A stretch of 21,813 nucleotides of DNA from assembly GCA_025349905.2 (NCBI GenBank), contig MU624824.1:1-21813 (forward strand), in the 5' to 3' direction. Below, piece by piece: positions 7,865 through 18,829 of the stretch (position 1 is the first letter of the stretch; every line of letters starts with the position of its first letter). A model generated the notes under the pieces. That model saw nothing but the letters and a program-made list of their open reading frames with translations. It was not told the origin of the DNA and searched no databases. The position numbers were made by a program, and so were the translations under genes. The stretch comes from Blastocladiella britannica (lineage: Eukaryota > Blastocladiomycota > Blastocladiomycetes > Blastocladiales > Blastocladiaceae).

Positions 7865-9253
7865 ATGTTAACTCACCTGCCCGTGCACATCCTCGATTGC
7901 ATCGTTGCACATTTGCCAACACGGTCGCTCCCATCCTTTTACGATGCGGTACCGTCGCCATTCACCCATGCTCCCCGGCGTGGACCAGAACCGCGGGCGG
8001 TGCTGGCCTTCGCGCTGACCTGCCGCGTCATGTATGCGGCCCTCGTGCCTCTGCTGTGGGAGCACCTTGACACTGCCACACGCATGAGCGGCTTGCGGCG
8101 GATGGTCCTTCCCAATGGCCAGGGCGCCCTTGGGGCGGGCAATTTGTCCTTGTCGCCATCCACGGGCGCCTTTTCCGTCCGAGGCGCACCGGCACCCGCC
8201 CATTTCGTCCATGCATTGCACCTGGCGCTGGCGCCATTGAATGCCATTGGCACCTACCTTACCGGCGAATCGCTAGAGAACGCGTCGCCAAAAACCAACA
8301 ATGGTGTCGAGCTGGCGGTGTCCTTTAGTGGCGACTTTCTCCCTCACCCAGACGCGCTCCGAATTCTCCTCCCGCGCATCACGGGTCACATGCCAGCGCT
8401 CCGTGTCCTGCACCTCTCACATTTTGCCCTTCCCAAGGACAACCCATGCGCGCTGATGGACGCGCTCACGAGCATTGCACCCCAGCTCGAGGAGTTGACC
8501 ATTCACCCGGCTGGCTTTCCCTTCGGCCACGCCATGGATCTCAGCGGCACGCACCTGCCGCAACTAATGAGTCTGTGCATTGTCCTCCGAACCACGGTGC
8601 CAGTCTCTGCCCATGACAGCGTCGTTCCAGCGCTTGTTGGGCTCCCAGTGACGCCAGTGCTCCAGACCATTCGGCTCATTGTACCCACACTCGCGCCCGC
8701 GGTGGCGACTGGCTCGCTCCCGGCGCTGGTGCCGCAGTTGCGCTCGTTCGACGTGCACATTACGCACAGTCCCAATGCGCGTCGTCTCCTATGCGATGCA
8801 GTCTGCCAAGTGAACCAGTCCGGTGTGCCTCTGGACCTGACGCTGTACCATGTCGACGGGCCTTCGGTGGCGCTACTCGGCGCATGCGCGCACCGTGTGG
8901 TCCGGCTTGATCTCGTCCCACACGCGGACCGCGTAGCCAAGTCTCACAACCCATTTCCATCGTACATGTGGCTGCCGAGCCTGCACCGGGTTCGCGTGCA
9001 CCACGCGCACGACGCTGGCCGTCTTGTGCGCGCGGTGCTGGCCATGGCGCCGGCGTTGCGCACTGTCTTTGTGACTGCCGCGAGCGATGTGCGCAGGTTC
9101 AGTCAATCTGATGACGATAACGATGGGTTCGTGTGTCGCGCGTCGGTCGCCCGGCCGCGGTCGATTACTGCGAATGTCCGCACCGTGACCAGTCTGTTTG
9201 CGCATTTGGATGGTATGGATAGTATGGACGTGAAGATTCTCGTCATTGAATAA
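7865..9253 (+). CDS. F-box protein, single exon
   Basis: A 462-aa uninterrupted frame. The N-terminus, MLTHLPVHILDCIVAHLPTR, is the first half of an F-box (L-P-x-x-I-L-x-x-I). The second half, ALTCRVMYAALVPLLWEHL, matches the F-box end with its Trp. About 27 extra residues lie between them. F-box proteins bring substrates to SCF ubiquitin ligases by binding Skp1. The rest has irregular leucine-rich segments (ALRVLHLSHFAL, QLEELTIHP, VVRLDLVPHA) suggesting a divergent LRR-like substrate domain. The substrate is unknown; fungi carry many such rapidly changing F-box genes. The stop codon overlaps an AATAAA signal. DRS1 follows 108 bp downstream on the same strand. The ATG at 7865 is the first in-frame Met; no intron is needed. 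Confidence 0.85.
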   Translation: MLTHLPVHILDCIVAHLPTRSLPSFYDAVPSPFTHAPRRGPEPRAVLAFALTCRVMYAALVPLLWEHLDTATRMSGLRRMVLPNGQGALGAGNLSLSPSTGAFSVRGAPAPAHFVHALHLALAPLNAIGTYLTGESLENASPKTNNGVELAVSFSGDFLPHPDALRILLPRITGHMPALRVLHLSHFALPKDNPCALMDALTSIAPQLEELTIHPAGFPFGHAMDLSGTHLPQLMSLCIVLRTTVPVSAHDSVVPALVGLPVTPVLQTIRLIVPTLAPAVATGSLPALVPQLRSFDVHITHSPNARRLLCDAVCQVNQSGVPLDLTLYHVDGPSVALLGACAHRVVRLDLVPHADRVAKSHNPFPSYMWLPSLHRVRVHHAHDAGRLVRAVLAMAPALRTVFVTAASDVRRFSQSDDDNDGFVCRASVARPRSITANVRTVTSLFAHLDGMDSMDVKILVIE

Positions 9254-9254
9254 A
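9249..9254 (+). terminator. AATAAA overlapping the F-box stop codon
   Basis: The end of the gene reads GAATAAA, so the TAA stop (9251-9253) lies inside the poly(A) hexamer. If used, this gives a 3' UTR of only about 10-30 nt, which fits the short gap to DRS1. Confidence 0.4.
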
Positions 9255-9301
9255 TTTTGGTGGTTACTGTTCCCGTGCGCAAAGGAAAATAGACGCGAAA
9301 A

Positions 9302-9339
9302 AATTCGCAGCCAATTCGTGAAATTCGCGACAGAATTCA
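9302..9339 (+). promoter_or_regulatory. AATTCG repeats in the DRS1 promoter
   Basis: AATTCG occurs at 9302, 9313 and 9322, and AATTCA at 9334, just before the DRS1 ATG at 9362. The first copy is preceded by an A-run (GAAAAAATTC), which resembles the RRPE element (AAAAATTT core) of yeast ribosome-biogenesis promoters. The function is inferred only from position and the gene's role. Confidence 0.35.
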
Positions 9340-9361
9340 AAAAGTAACTATACAAAATATA

Positions 9362-12029
9362 ATGGTGCTCGATTTTGGTCCAGGCACAATCAACGACGAC
9401 GACGCCACCGTGGGCTTTGTCGCGTCCGAATCCGAGGACGAGGCACCCGTGCGCATTGTCCAAACCAAAAAAAAGACCACCAAAAAAGCGAAAAAACCCA
9501 AAGCCAAATCGGGCAACGCATCCGACTCGGACGACGATACCAATGCAGCCACCGCACCTGGAACTGCCCCGCGGTCCTCGGCCGACGTGTCGCAGGATCT
9601 GAACCCGGACTTCACCTTTTCGCTGGACGCGGTTGGTCCCGGCGGCGTGGTGCACGCGTGGGATTTCGCTGACGCGCGGTCAAAGCTTCGCCAGCGGTCT
9701 GGCACATTTACCTCGATTGACGACAAGATCGCCAAACGGATTCGCTCCAAAGGCGGTGCTGCCAAGGGCGGCGCTGCTGGTGACGACGATGACGATGAGG
9801 AGGAGGAGGAGGAGGAGCAGGACAAGTTCGAGGACGCGTCCGACACGGACTCGCCGGCTCCCCGCCGCCGAGGCGCCGCCGCGACCAAAGCGCCGGAATC
9901 GGATGACGATGCTATGGATGTGGATGGCGACTCGGACGACGCTGAAGATAGCGACGAGCAAGAAGAGGGGAGCGATGACGATGGCGAGGATGTCGTCCGT
10001 GATCGTGCCATGGTATGTCTTCTTTTTTCTTCTTGTGGATTACTGCAACAAGGTTCCTCATTCCAAATTGGATTTAGCGCGAGGACAAGCGCAAGGAAGA
10101 CTTTTTCGAAAAGGTCGACGTGCCGGACGAGGACGACCTGCCTACCACCTTTGGCAGCATGAACCTGTCCCGCCCCGTCATCAAGGCGCTCTCGCACCTC
10201 GGCTTCACGGCACCCACCATCATTCAGGCTCGCACGATTCCTCTGGCGCTCATGGGCAAGGACATTGTGGGTGGCGCCGTGACGGGCTCGGGCAAGACCC
10301 TCGCATTCATGATCCCGATTCTGGAGCGTCTTTTGTTCCGCCCCAAGGCCAATCCGGTGACGCGCGTGCTTGTGCTGACCCCAACGCGCGAGTTGGCGAT
10401 CCAGTGCCACTCGGTTGCCACCAAGGTCGCCCAGTTCACGGACATTACCATTGCGCTCGCCGTGGGTGGCCTCAACGTCAAGCAGCAAGAGGCCGAGCTC
10501 AAGAAGCGGCCCGATGTCCTCATTGCGACCCCCGGTCGGCTGATTGATTTTATCCACAACTCGGCATCGTTCACCCTCGATACGGTCGAAATTCTGGTCA
10601 TGGACGAGGCTGATCGGTATGTACATCTTCCATTTTTTTCCCGTATTTTTGGGAGAGAACAGTTTTGACATTTATGGAAAAAAATATTTAAAGGATGCTC
10701 GAGGATGGATTCGCAGACGAGCTCGACGAAATCGTCAAAAACACGCCCAAGTCCCGCCAGACCATGCTCTTCTCGGCCACCATGACCGACAACATTGACC
10801 AGCTCATCCGCATGTCGCTCACGCACCCCGTGCGGCTCTTTGTCGACTCGCGACAGGCCACGTCCCACCGCCTCGTGCAAGAGTTTATCCGTGTGCGCCC
10901 CAACCGCGAGGACGATCGCCCGGCCATTCTCTTGTCCCTCTGCTCGCGTACGTTCAAGGAAAAGTGCATTGTTTTTTTCAAGTCCAAGGCCGCCGCCCAC
11001 CAGATGAAGGTCCTTTTCGGCCTGCACGGTTTGCTAGCGGCCGAGCTCCACGGCAACCTCAGCCAGGAGCAGCGGCTGGACGCCCTGGAGCAGTTCCGCG
11101 ACGGCACTGTCGAGTACTTGCTGGCTACCGATCTGGCGGCCCGTGGTATCGATATCAAGGGAATCGAAACCGTCATCAACTACAACGTCCCGTCCACCCA
11201 CATCCAGTACCTGCATCGTGTCGGCCGTACCGCGCGTGCCGGTCGCGCTGGTCGCGCCATTTCGCTGGTGGGCGAGGCGGACCGCAAGCTGCTGCGGCTG
11301 GTGATCAAGAACGCCACGTCGGCCGACCAGATCAAGCACCGTGTGATTCCGGCAACGGTGCTGGACAAGTACGCGGCAAAAGTGGAGGCGTCGCACGACG
11401 ACATTCGCGCGGTGCTCGAGGACGAGAAGGCAGAGCGCGACTTGCGGTCGGCCGAGCAGCAGCTGACAAAGGCACAGAACATGGTCGACCACCACACCGA
11501 GATCATGTCCCGGCCCAAGCGCGAGTGGTTCCAGTCCAACAAGGACCGCGAGGCTGGACGCGTCGCGTCGGCCGTCGATATGGGCCTGGCACCGGCCGCC
11601 GACATGCTCAAGGCCGGCCAAAAGCGCACACGGGCACCCACTGACGGCATGTCGCGCAAGAAGCGCCGGCGTTTGATGGATGACGACGACAAGATCGCGG
11701 TCCGCGACGAGTCGCTGTCGGCTCGCGCCGCGAAGAAGGCTGTCCGCCCGCAGCGCATGCGCATCGCCGACGACGACGACGCACGGTCCCCGCGTGGCCG
11801 GCCCGGTGGCCCCGTCATTGGCAACAAGTCCAAGTCCAAGAAAAAGGTCAAGGGCTTTGAGGCCGATCTCCGTGGCGGCGCAAGCAAGAGCGGGCCCACT
11901 GCAGGCAAGTCCAAGCCCAAAAAGGTTGTCGGCGGCAAGGGCAAGGCGATGGCCAAGATCAAGAACAAGGGCAATGCCAAGGGCCGTGGAAGCAAGGGCG
12001 GAAGCAAGGGCGGCAAGGGCCGTCGGTAA
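9362..12029 (+). CDS. DRS1: ATP-dependent RNA helicase DRS1 (DDX27), DEAD-box
   Basis: DRS1/DDX27 is a nucleolar helicase for 60S ribosomal subunit assembly. Exons are 9362-10012, 10078-10616 and 10694-12029 (2526 nt, 841 aa). The acidic, Lys-rich N-terminus (about 1-217) includes a run of 13 Asp/Glu coded at 9782-9820. The helicase core follows: Q motif (F242 to Q267, GFTAPTIIQ), Walker A AVTGSGKT (284-291), PTREL, TPGRL, DEAD (393-396), SAT (424-426), then the C-terminal RecA domain with [11 protein letters not shown] and [11 protein letters not shown] (571-581). The second intron splits the codon for R397, right after DEAD, and exon 3 resumes [10 protein letters not shown] as in DRS1 orthologues. 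The C-terminal tail (about 650-841) is Lys/Arg/Gly/Ser-rich, as expected of a nucleolar protein. The flavour of motif I-VI and the N-terminal layout favour DRS1 over other DEAD-box ribosome factors. Confidence 0.95.
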
Positions 12030-12060
12030 AATGAGTGGTTTTGGTATATAAACAACTTTA
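12030..12060. other. 31-bp gap between convergent DRS1 and EXO5-like genes
   Basis: Only 31 bp separate the two stop codons. The poly(A) sites of both genes must therefore lie within this gap or inside the neighbour's coding sequence, so the transcripts probably overlap at their 3' ends. TATATAAA on the plus strand (12045-12052) is the best candidate signal for DRS1. Confidence 0.7.
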
Positions 12061-12062
12061 TT
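12057..12062 (-). terminator. AATAAA overlapping the EXO5-like stop codon
   Basis: On the minus strand the gene ends AAA TAA TAA AG: two stops in a row with AATAAA overlapping the first stop. It is the same arrangement as in the F-box gene. Confidence 0.4.
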
Positions 12063-13520
12063 ATTTAGCTCGCTGCATTTCGCGGACCTTGTCGTCCCGC
12101 CACGCACATACGGGCGCATATTCGCAATTGCCGCACTTGAGGTGGGCCTGCTCTACGTCGTCGACCCCGGCCGGCGTTCGCTGCCCGAGGATCATGCCCA
12201 GAAAATCTTGCAATCGCTGCTCGTACTTTTCCACCAGCAACAGTGGGTACACCAGCTCGCCAATCTCTTGGCCCGTCTCCTGGAAAATGTACTTGGCCAT
12301 CGCATTGGGCGATATACAGACGTTGTCAAAAAACGACGCGGCCACAACGTGGTGAGCTTGCATCACATCCAGCAGCGTTGCACAGGATGTCTCGGGTGTC
12401 ACCGACGTGGTTCGGCCATTTCCAATGCGCCGTTTGTTTCGAGGGGGAGGTCGGCGCACGGGTGGCAGCGATCCCGTCGGCGTCTTTGACTGGGTTGATG
12501 GCGGCGGGCCATGGGGAAAGATGAGGCCCGAGAGCCGAGATGACGCGCGAATGTACGCTTGCACCTCGGTACCCAGCGGTTCGTTTCCGACGGCGCCCAT
12601 CGCCTCAGCCAGTGCGGCCGGATCTTGCAAACCTGCCAGTGCGTCTCGCAGCAGCACCGCGTACGTTGCCAGTTGCATCCACGTCCCCTCGCGCTGGGTT
12701 GATGGCGGAAGCGCGTTGACCCGCCGGGTCTTGTGGTCCGTCAGCGTGATGATGGTGCTGCCATCGGGCCCATCAACAATCTCGAGCTGATCAATGATGC
12801 CCCAGATCATAAACTGCCTTCCCGACGCGTGATGCGTGACAATGCCGCGCACGGGCAGCTCGCGTGTGATGCCCTTGGTCAGCAGCGTGTAGAACCCCAG
12901 GATGGACTCGAGGAACCTGCGTGGATTTTGTGAGAAGTCTGCTCCTTAAGGCCAATAAAAGTCATCAAGAACCTCAGCGCCAGCTTGTCGTCCTTGTGGT
13001 AGGCCGCCACGGTCACCTTCTTGCCATTGGTTGCCACCTCCAGTACGGCGTGAATATTCCTCCCGCGCTGCTGCACTTCGCGCGCTTCCTCGTCGGGGAC
13101 CAGTCCAAGGCATGCCAGTGCGGCGCGCGATCGACCATAAGTGCGAGTAAAGAGCCACTGCGTTTCGCACCATGCAGCGCTCGATAAATCGGTGACGTTG
13201 AGCGATGGAAGTTCGTTGCCGCCGCCACCAGGCCGCGCTTTGGTGATAATGACGGGAGTTGGGCGAAGTAATGGCAAGCTCGGACGTTTTCCAATGTCTA
13301 CTGGGGTAACCAGAACCTCTTGCTCGTTATTGTCGGCAATCGCACTGGCCTTTATCGGGGGCGGAAATGGAATTGCCAGTTTTGGTTTCAACGGCGAATG
13401 CGCGCCGGGTATCATGCCAAGCGACTCGAGTTGGACCAAGTGCGAGGCGGCAGCCGACCACCAATCGATGGCGGTGGGGTTCATGTCGCTCTCATCGCTG
13501 TCGTCTACAGCACTAAGCAT
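12061..13520 (-). CDS. EXO5/Dem1-like exonuclease V with an iron-sulfur site
   Basis: Members of the EXO5 (Dem1) family are single-strand DNA exonucleases with a PD-(D/E)XK core and a 4Fe-4S cluster; they act in mitochondrial DNA maintenance (yeast) or nuclear repair (human). Exons are 12973-13520 and 12061-12916, joined across a 56-nt intron (GTTCTT...CACGCAG), 467 aa. The splice yields LALR-FLESILGFYTLLTKGITREL, matching the family better than reading through, which soon hits a stop. Visible sites: first cluster Cys C118 in the SSAAWCETQW block, GIIDQLEIVD (D225), the DxK active-site pair in TLTDHKTRRV (D243, K245), a Gln-helix WMQLATYAVLLRD, and CGNCEYAPVC (C444, C447, C453) near the end. 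Residues 1-100 are variable and could hold a targeting signal, though not an obvious one. It is convergent with DRS1 and divergent, over 96 bp, from the first membrane-protein gene. Confidence 0.88.
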
Positions 13521-13616
13521 TTTGATGTGTCGAATATTCGAGAAAAGGGACTGCCTGCCACCCGCAACCTAATTCTCCTATATCTTTGATATGGCCAGAA
13601 GCAAACAATTCAAAGC
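13521..13616. promoter_or_regulatory. 96-bp divergent promoter, EXO5-like / membrane protein 1
   Basis: The two start codons face away from each other across 96 bp, so basal promoter elements for both must be packed here or inside coding sequence. I see a TATATCTTTGATATGG segment (13579-13594) but no clear known factor site. An upstream ATG at 13591 is out of frame with the 13617 start. Confidence 0.45.
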
Positions 13617-15521
13617 ATGGCAGTCGCACCGGCACCTGCAACGGCGCCTGCAACAACAGCAGCAACCATAGCAACAGCAACAGTCCCGATCCGCGTCCAT
13701 CACACCTACATTCCATGGACATCCGAGTTCCGGCGCGCCGCTCTCTCTGTCGGCTGCGCGGCATGGCTGACAGCAGCAATTACATTCGGGATCGGCATCG
13801 CGTTTGAAAAGGAAACAAGCGCGTTCTTGGATCCGAGCACGAAATGGTCCATCTACTGGACATTCGACCTTGCCATGTTTGTGCTATTCTGGCACATCCA
13901 GACCCTGCACTTTTCGCTCAACTTTCGCGCCGTGCTCGCATACTGGCCTGTTCGCGCAACGCGGTGGCTGACGCTCTTGCTCATTGTCCTCTCGCATATC
14001 CCTTGCATTGTCCAGCCATTGAACCAGGATCATAGCAAGTTGGCAAACAGTGTTTCGTCCTTGACCCTCAATATCATGACGCCAGTTGCAATCCGGATCG
14101 GGGCCAGTATACTACTAAGGCGCCGGCACCCAGGTGTGCCCATCCCGGCCGGCGGCGTAAACGTGACCTCCCCGCTGTTTGGGCTGGTTTTGCTCTCGGT
14201 GACCACCTTTATTGGTGCGCTTGTCGTCGACGACAACGTCATTGCCGGCACGCTTCGAGTCGCTTGCACCGTTGCTGGAATTGGCGTTTCCACGCTCTCG
14301 CTCATGCTTCAAAAGAAGCTCGCGCGCCATATTGACTACCCGATCATCATTTACCTCGCCTATTCGCTCAGCCCAATGCTCCAAGGGGCAGCGGTTCAGC
14401 TCACCACGAGCCAATGGGGTCGGCACAACATTGTCACCATTCTGTTTTGCTATCGTCTCATTCTCTCGGCGTTTTCATTCTTGCTGGACGACATGATGCA
14501 GGCGGCGTTTGGATCTTTGCAGCTCTGGGGCTCGTTCTTTTTGCGAGTCGCGGAATCGTATATCTCGTGCACCACGACCATCAACAACACTGTCACGATG
14601 CCCGATGCGCTCGTGTATATGGCAACCAATTTTGCCATGTCTCTTTGTATGGATTTCCCTTTTCTTTTTCTCGTTTCGGGCTTTGACTTTTACCATTAAT
14701 GAAATTTCATAGTCAAGGACTCGGGCCTTGCAGACGATCTGCGATTCGCACTCATCAACGGGTTTTCCATTTACTCGCACATTTCGGCAGCCGACGCAGT
14801 GCCAATAGCAACCACAACAACAGCGTCAACGACAGCGACAACAGAAAACCCAAACGCAAACATCGCTCCAGCATCAAAAACGCCACCAGAGTCGACACCC
14901 AACCTCCCGAGCTCCAAGCCAATCAATAGACAAGTCTCATCAAACAAAGTTTTGCGAGCGCTGCGCCAGTCCGGAACGTACGACCGACACTTGCTCTTGT
15001 TTGATTTGCGACTGCAGATTGGTCGCTCCGAGCAGACACTGATTGCGCGTGCGAGTGCCCTTGCCTGTGCCGCAATCTGCTACTTTGTCACCTTGATTGC
15101 CGGACAGAACCTCGCCCACATCGCAGTGTACCGCGGCAATGCAAGCATGATCCAAGTGACATGCGTGGTGCTCGTCGGGACCGCGTTCGAGCTGCTGATG
15201 TCGCGATACATCTCTGTCATCATTTTGCGGCATAAAATCGGTCGGTACCGCCGAATGAAGAGGGAACGGAGATCGACAATGGCAGTGAGATCGAGCCACC
15301 CCGAGCCCAGTAGCACCACCACCACGAAATTTGCAACTGACTCGATGCCCCTGACTGCGGTTGCGCAGCCGTCGCTGTCGCCGCATTTGATCAACGAGCC
15401 AGACTTGACCATGTCTGGATTCGATGTTTGGTCAACAGGCATGCCCGATCAACAGCATTTTGCCCAGCTCTTACTGTATTTAGTCGTGTTTATGACTGCC
15501 TGTCATTTTAGTGGGTGGTGA
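13617..15521 (+). CDS. multi-pass membrane protein of unknown family, tandem copy 1
   Basis: Exons are 13617-14646 and 14713-15521 (1839 nt, 612 aa). I do not recognise the family. After an Ala/Thr-rich N-terminus come about seven hydrophobic segments between residues 40 and 310, then a Thr/Pro-rich linker (about 373-430), then about three more hydrophobic segments up to the C-terminal CHFSGW. Clear hydrophobic stretches include AWLTAAITFGIGIAF, FDLAMFVLFWHIQTLHF, WLTLLLIVLSHIPCIV, SPLFGLVLLSVTTFIGALVV and LLLYLVVFMTACHF. The next gene is a clear paralogue; shared blocks include STKxSIYWxFDL, GVPxPAGG, LARHxDY, FSFLLDDxMxAxFGxxQLWGxFFLR, KDxGxxDDLR, LQIGRSEQTLIAR (444-456) and WSTGxP. The intron is phase 1 and sits at the same place (before KD.G) as the last intron of copy 2. 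It could be a sensor, channel or transporter; no signature supports any of these. Confidence 0.85.
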
Positions 15522-15623
15522 ATGAATGTATTTTGCTTCTCCCAAATTGTGCAACACATATCTGGCAAACCAACTGTGAGATCTTGGAAAATTGTACAAT
15601 ATTAATTGGAGAAAATAACACAA
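15522..15623. other. 102-bp spacer between the tandem membrane-protein genes
   Basis: An AT-rich stretch holds the 3' UTR of copy 1 and the promoter of copy 2. It contains GTACAATATTAATTGG just before the second ATG and no obvious leftover coding sequence. Confidence 0.5.
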
Positions 15624-17405
15624 ATGAAACCTGCCCCATGGTCCAATAACTTCCGGCAAGCAGTCACCACAATAGCACTCTGCTCGGTGAGCACCGCCAC
15701 CGTCGGTTTTGCATTTGGAGTTGCTTCGGATCCGAACGAAAACTCATTTTTTGACCTGTCAACAAAACGAAGCATCTATTGGGCGTTTGACCTTATATTT
15801 TTCATGGTGCTCTGGATAATACAAGTCCTCCATCTGACTGTGACCCATCCGGCTGTTATCAAGTCACGAACCATCATGGTAACATATTGCCTGGCCATGG
15901 CGTGTTTGGTTGCAACCCATATCGTGTCGGTGATCGACCCGTTTGATGTGCTATTTTCCCAAATCACGGATGAAGCAAGCTCGGCATTGCTCGTATTGCT
16001 CTGCCCGCTGGTGTTCCGCTTCTTTACCGCGCATCTGGTCGCAAAGCGGGCGGATGGCGTTCCCATGCCAGCAGGCGGGCCACATACCACCTCGCCGATC
16101 TTCCCGTTCCTTATGATTGGATTCGGATTTTACGTTGTCTGCCTGTTACTCGGCCGGATCGTCTTGTCGGTCTGGTTGCGGGCCGCGGCAGTTATGTTCA
16201 TGTTGCTTGCGTGTGTCGCCGGTCTCGCATTACAAAAACGGCTCGCACGGCATGTGGACTACTCGCTCCTCATTTACATGACATATGCCGCCAGCACGAT
16301 CCTCCAAACGGCCGCGCGCGACCTTTCCGCCACAGAGTGGGGCCATGAAAACCTGCTCCTGGTCCTGTTTAGCTACCGTATGATATTGGCGGCGTTCTCA
16401 TTCCTCTTGGACGACCTGATGCATGCCACCTTTGGCGAGTGGCAGTTATGGGGCACTTTTTTCTTGCGAGTGCGTATCCATGCCAATCTCTTTCTATTGC
16501 ATGATTGACACAAGGACTACCAGAGCAGATTGGTGAGGCCCTTGTGTCGTGCACCACGGCCATCAATACGACATCGGATTGGGATCAAGTTGCCATTTAC
16601 CTGGCGAGCAGCTTTGTCATTGCGGCTGGTATGCGACTTTTTTTTTATGTGTGGAGCCATTCGAACAAGCACTGATTTCATAAAAAACCAAGTCAAGGAT
16701 GCAGGATGGATCGACGATCTGCGTATCCTGGTCGCCAAAGGATTCTGCGTATACTCGGCCATGGACGCATCTGTACCGCTACTGCAGAGTGCAAAGACGA
16801 CAATGACCAGCATTGCAGTGGCCCTTGACTCGCCATCAGAGGCAACCACGACCAGCCTTGTCCCTTCATTTCCTTCCTTCGTCGGCGTGCGCAATCCGGC
16901 GTTTGGCGAGTCGAAGCAGCACCAACCAGCGCAGCAAAAACGACGGCGATGGCAGTCCCGAATCACCAGAAAAAACGTCCACCTGCTACACCTCGATCTG
17001 CAGCTGCAAATCGGTCGGTCAGAGCAAACCCTGATTGCGCGGTCCTGTGCTTTGCTCTGCGTGACCATGTGCTACATTGGTTCGGCCGTGTGGGGACGCA
17101 CCTTGTCTTCCAAGGTCGCGTATCGGCCGGATGTTCAAATGGTTGCACCGTGGATTCTGGGCGGGTCCGTGGTGGAGTTGCTCGTTGCTCGCGCCGCGTC
17201 TGTCTCTGTGTTGCAGGGCAAACTGGACCGGTATCGACGAGTGGCTTCTGCACTCGCCATCGGATCGGGCGATGGCAAGTCTTCACCCAGTGCACTGCCA
17301 CCGCTTGTCCTCTGGAGCACAGGATTGCCAGAGCGGCCGTTATTTACCTATCTGGTGTTGCTCCTTGTCGTATTTGTCGTTGCCAGTCACTTGGGCAGCT
17401 GGTAG
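15624..17405 (+). CDS. multi-pass membrane protein of unknown family, tandem copy 2
   Basis: Exons are 15624-16469, 16529-16628 and 16693-17405 (1659 nt, 552 aa). It is a paralogue of the preceding gene over nearly its whole length, with a shorter N-terminus and a different linker. I used the alignment to choose splice sites: of three possible acceptors after the first intron, the GAGCAG site (16528) gives FFLR-IGEALVSC, the same length as FFLRVAESYISC in copy 1. The second intron (16629-16692) has the same position and phase as the single intron of copy 1; the first is absent from copy 1. The protein has about seven hydrophobic segments in the N-terminal part, a Ser/Gln-rich linker, the LQIGRSEQTLIAR block, three C-terminal hydrophobic segments, and ends SHLGSW. 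Start ATG 15624 gives MKPAPWSNNF. Function is unknown. Its stop lies 69 bp from the convergent RPN11 stop. Confidence 0.85.
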
Positions 17406-17474
17406 TATTCTCACTACATATGTATTCCATCCATGCTTCATATATTTTCTCCAAACGGCAACCAATCGGGTTAT
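17406..17474. other. 69-bp convergent 3' gap before RPN11
   Basis: A short gap between two stop codons on opposite strands. No AATAAA is present on either strand, though AT-rich variants (ATACATATG, TATATTTTC) occur. The 3' UTRs probably overlap. Confidence 0.5.
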
Positions 17475-18721
<1,247 letters not shown>

Positions 18722-18829
18722 TTCTTTGTATCGTGAGAAAAAAAAAATCGAGGTGATCGATCAGGTTCAGGGCCGTTCGTGAAAGAGAACCAAACAGATT
18801 CGCTTGAGCAGTCAAATCCTTTAAGAAAC
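18722..18829. promoter_or_regulatory. 108-bp divergent promoter, RPN11 / MAPR
   Basis: Start codons of RPN11 and the MAPR gene face away from each other over 108 bp. The region contains an A10 tract (18737-18746 region) and a GATCGATC palindrome (18755-18762). The yeast proteasome element (GGTGGCAAA, Rpn4 site) is not present on either strand, so proteasome co-regulation, if any, uses another site. Confidence 0.5.

Noticed and set aside
9337..10671. Long minus-strand frame opposite DRS1, Ser-rich
   Set aside because: It is antisense to the acidic N-terminus and helicase core, and its poly-Ser run is the complement of the Asp/Glu codons.
11034..12119. 361-codon minus-strand frame opposite the DRS1 C-terminal half
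   Set aside because: Antisense shadow of a G/C-biased gene; no family resemblance, and it runs into the EXO5-like gene in the wrong frame.
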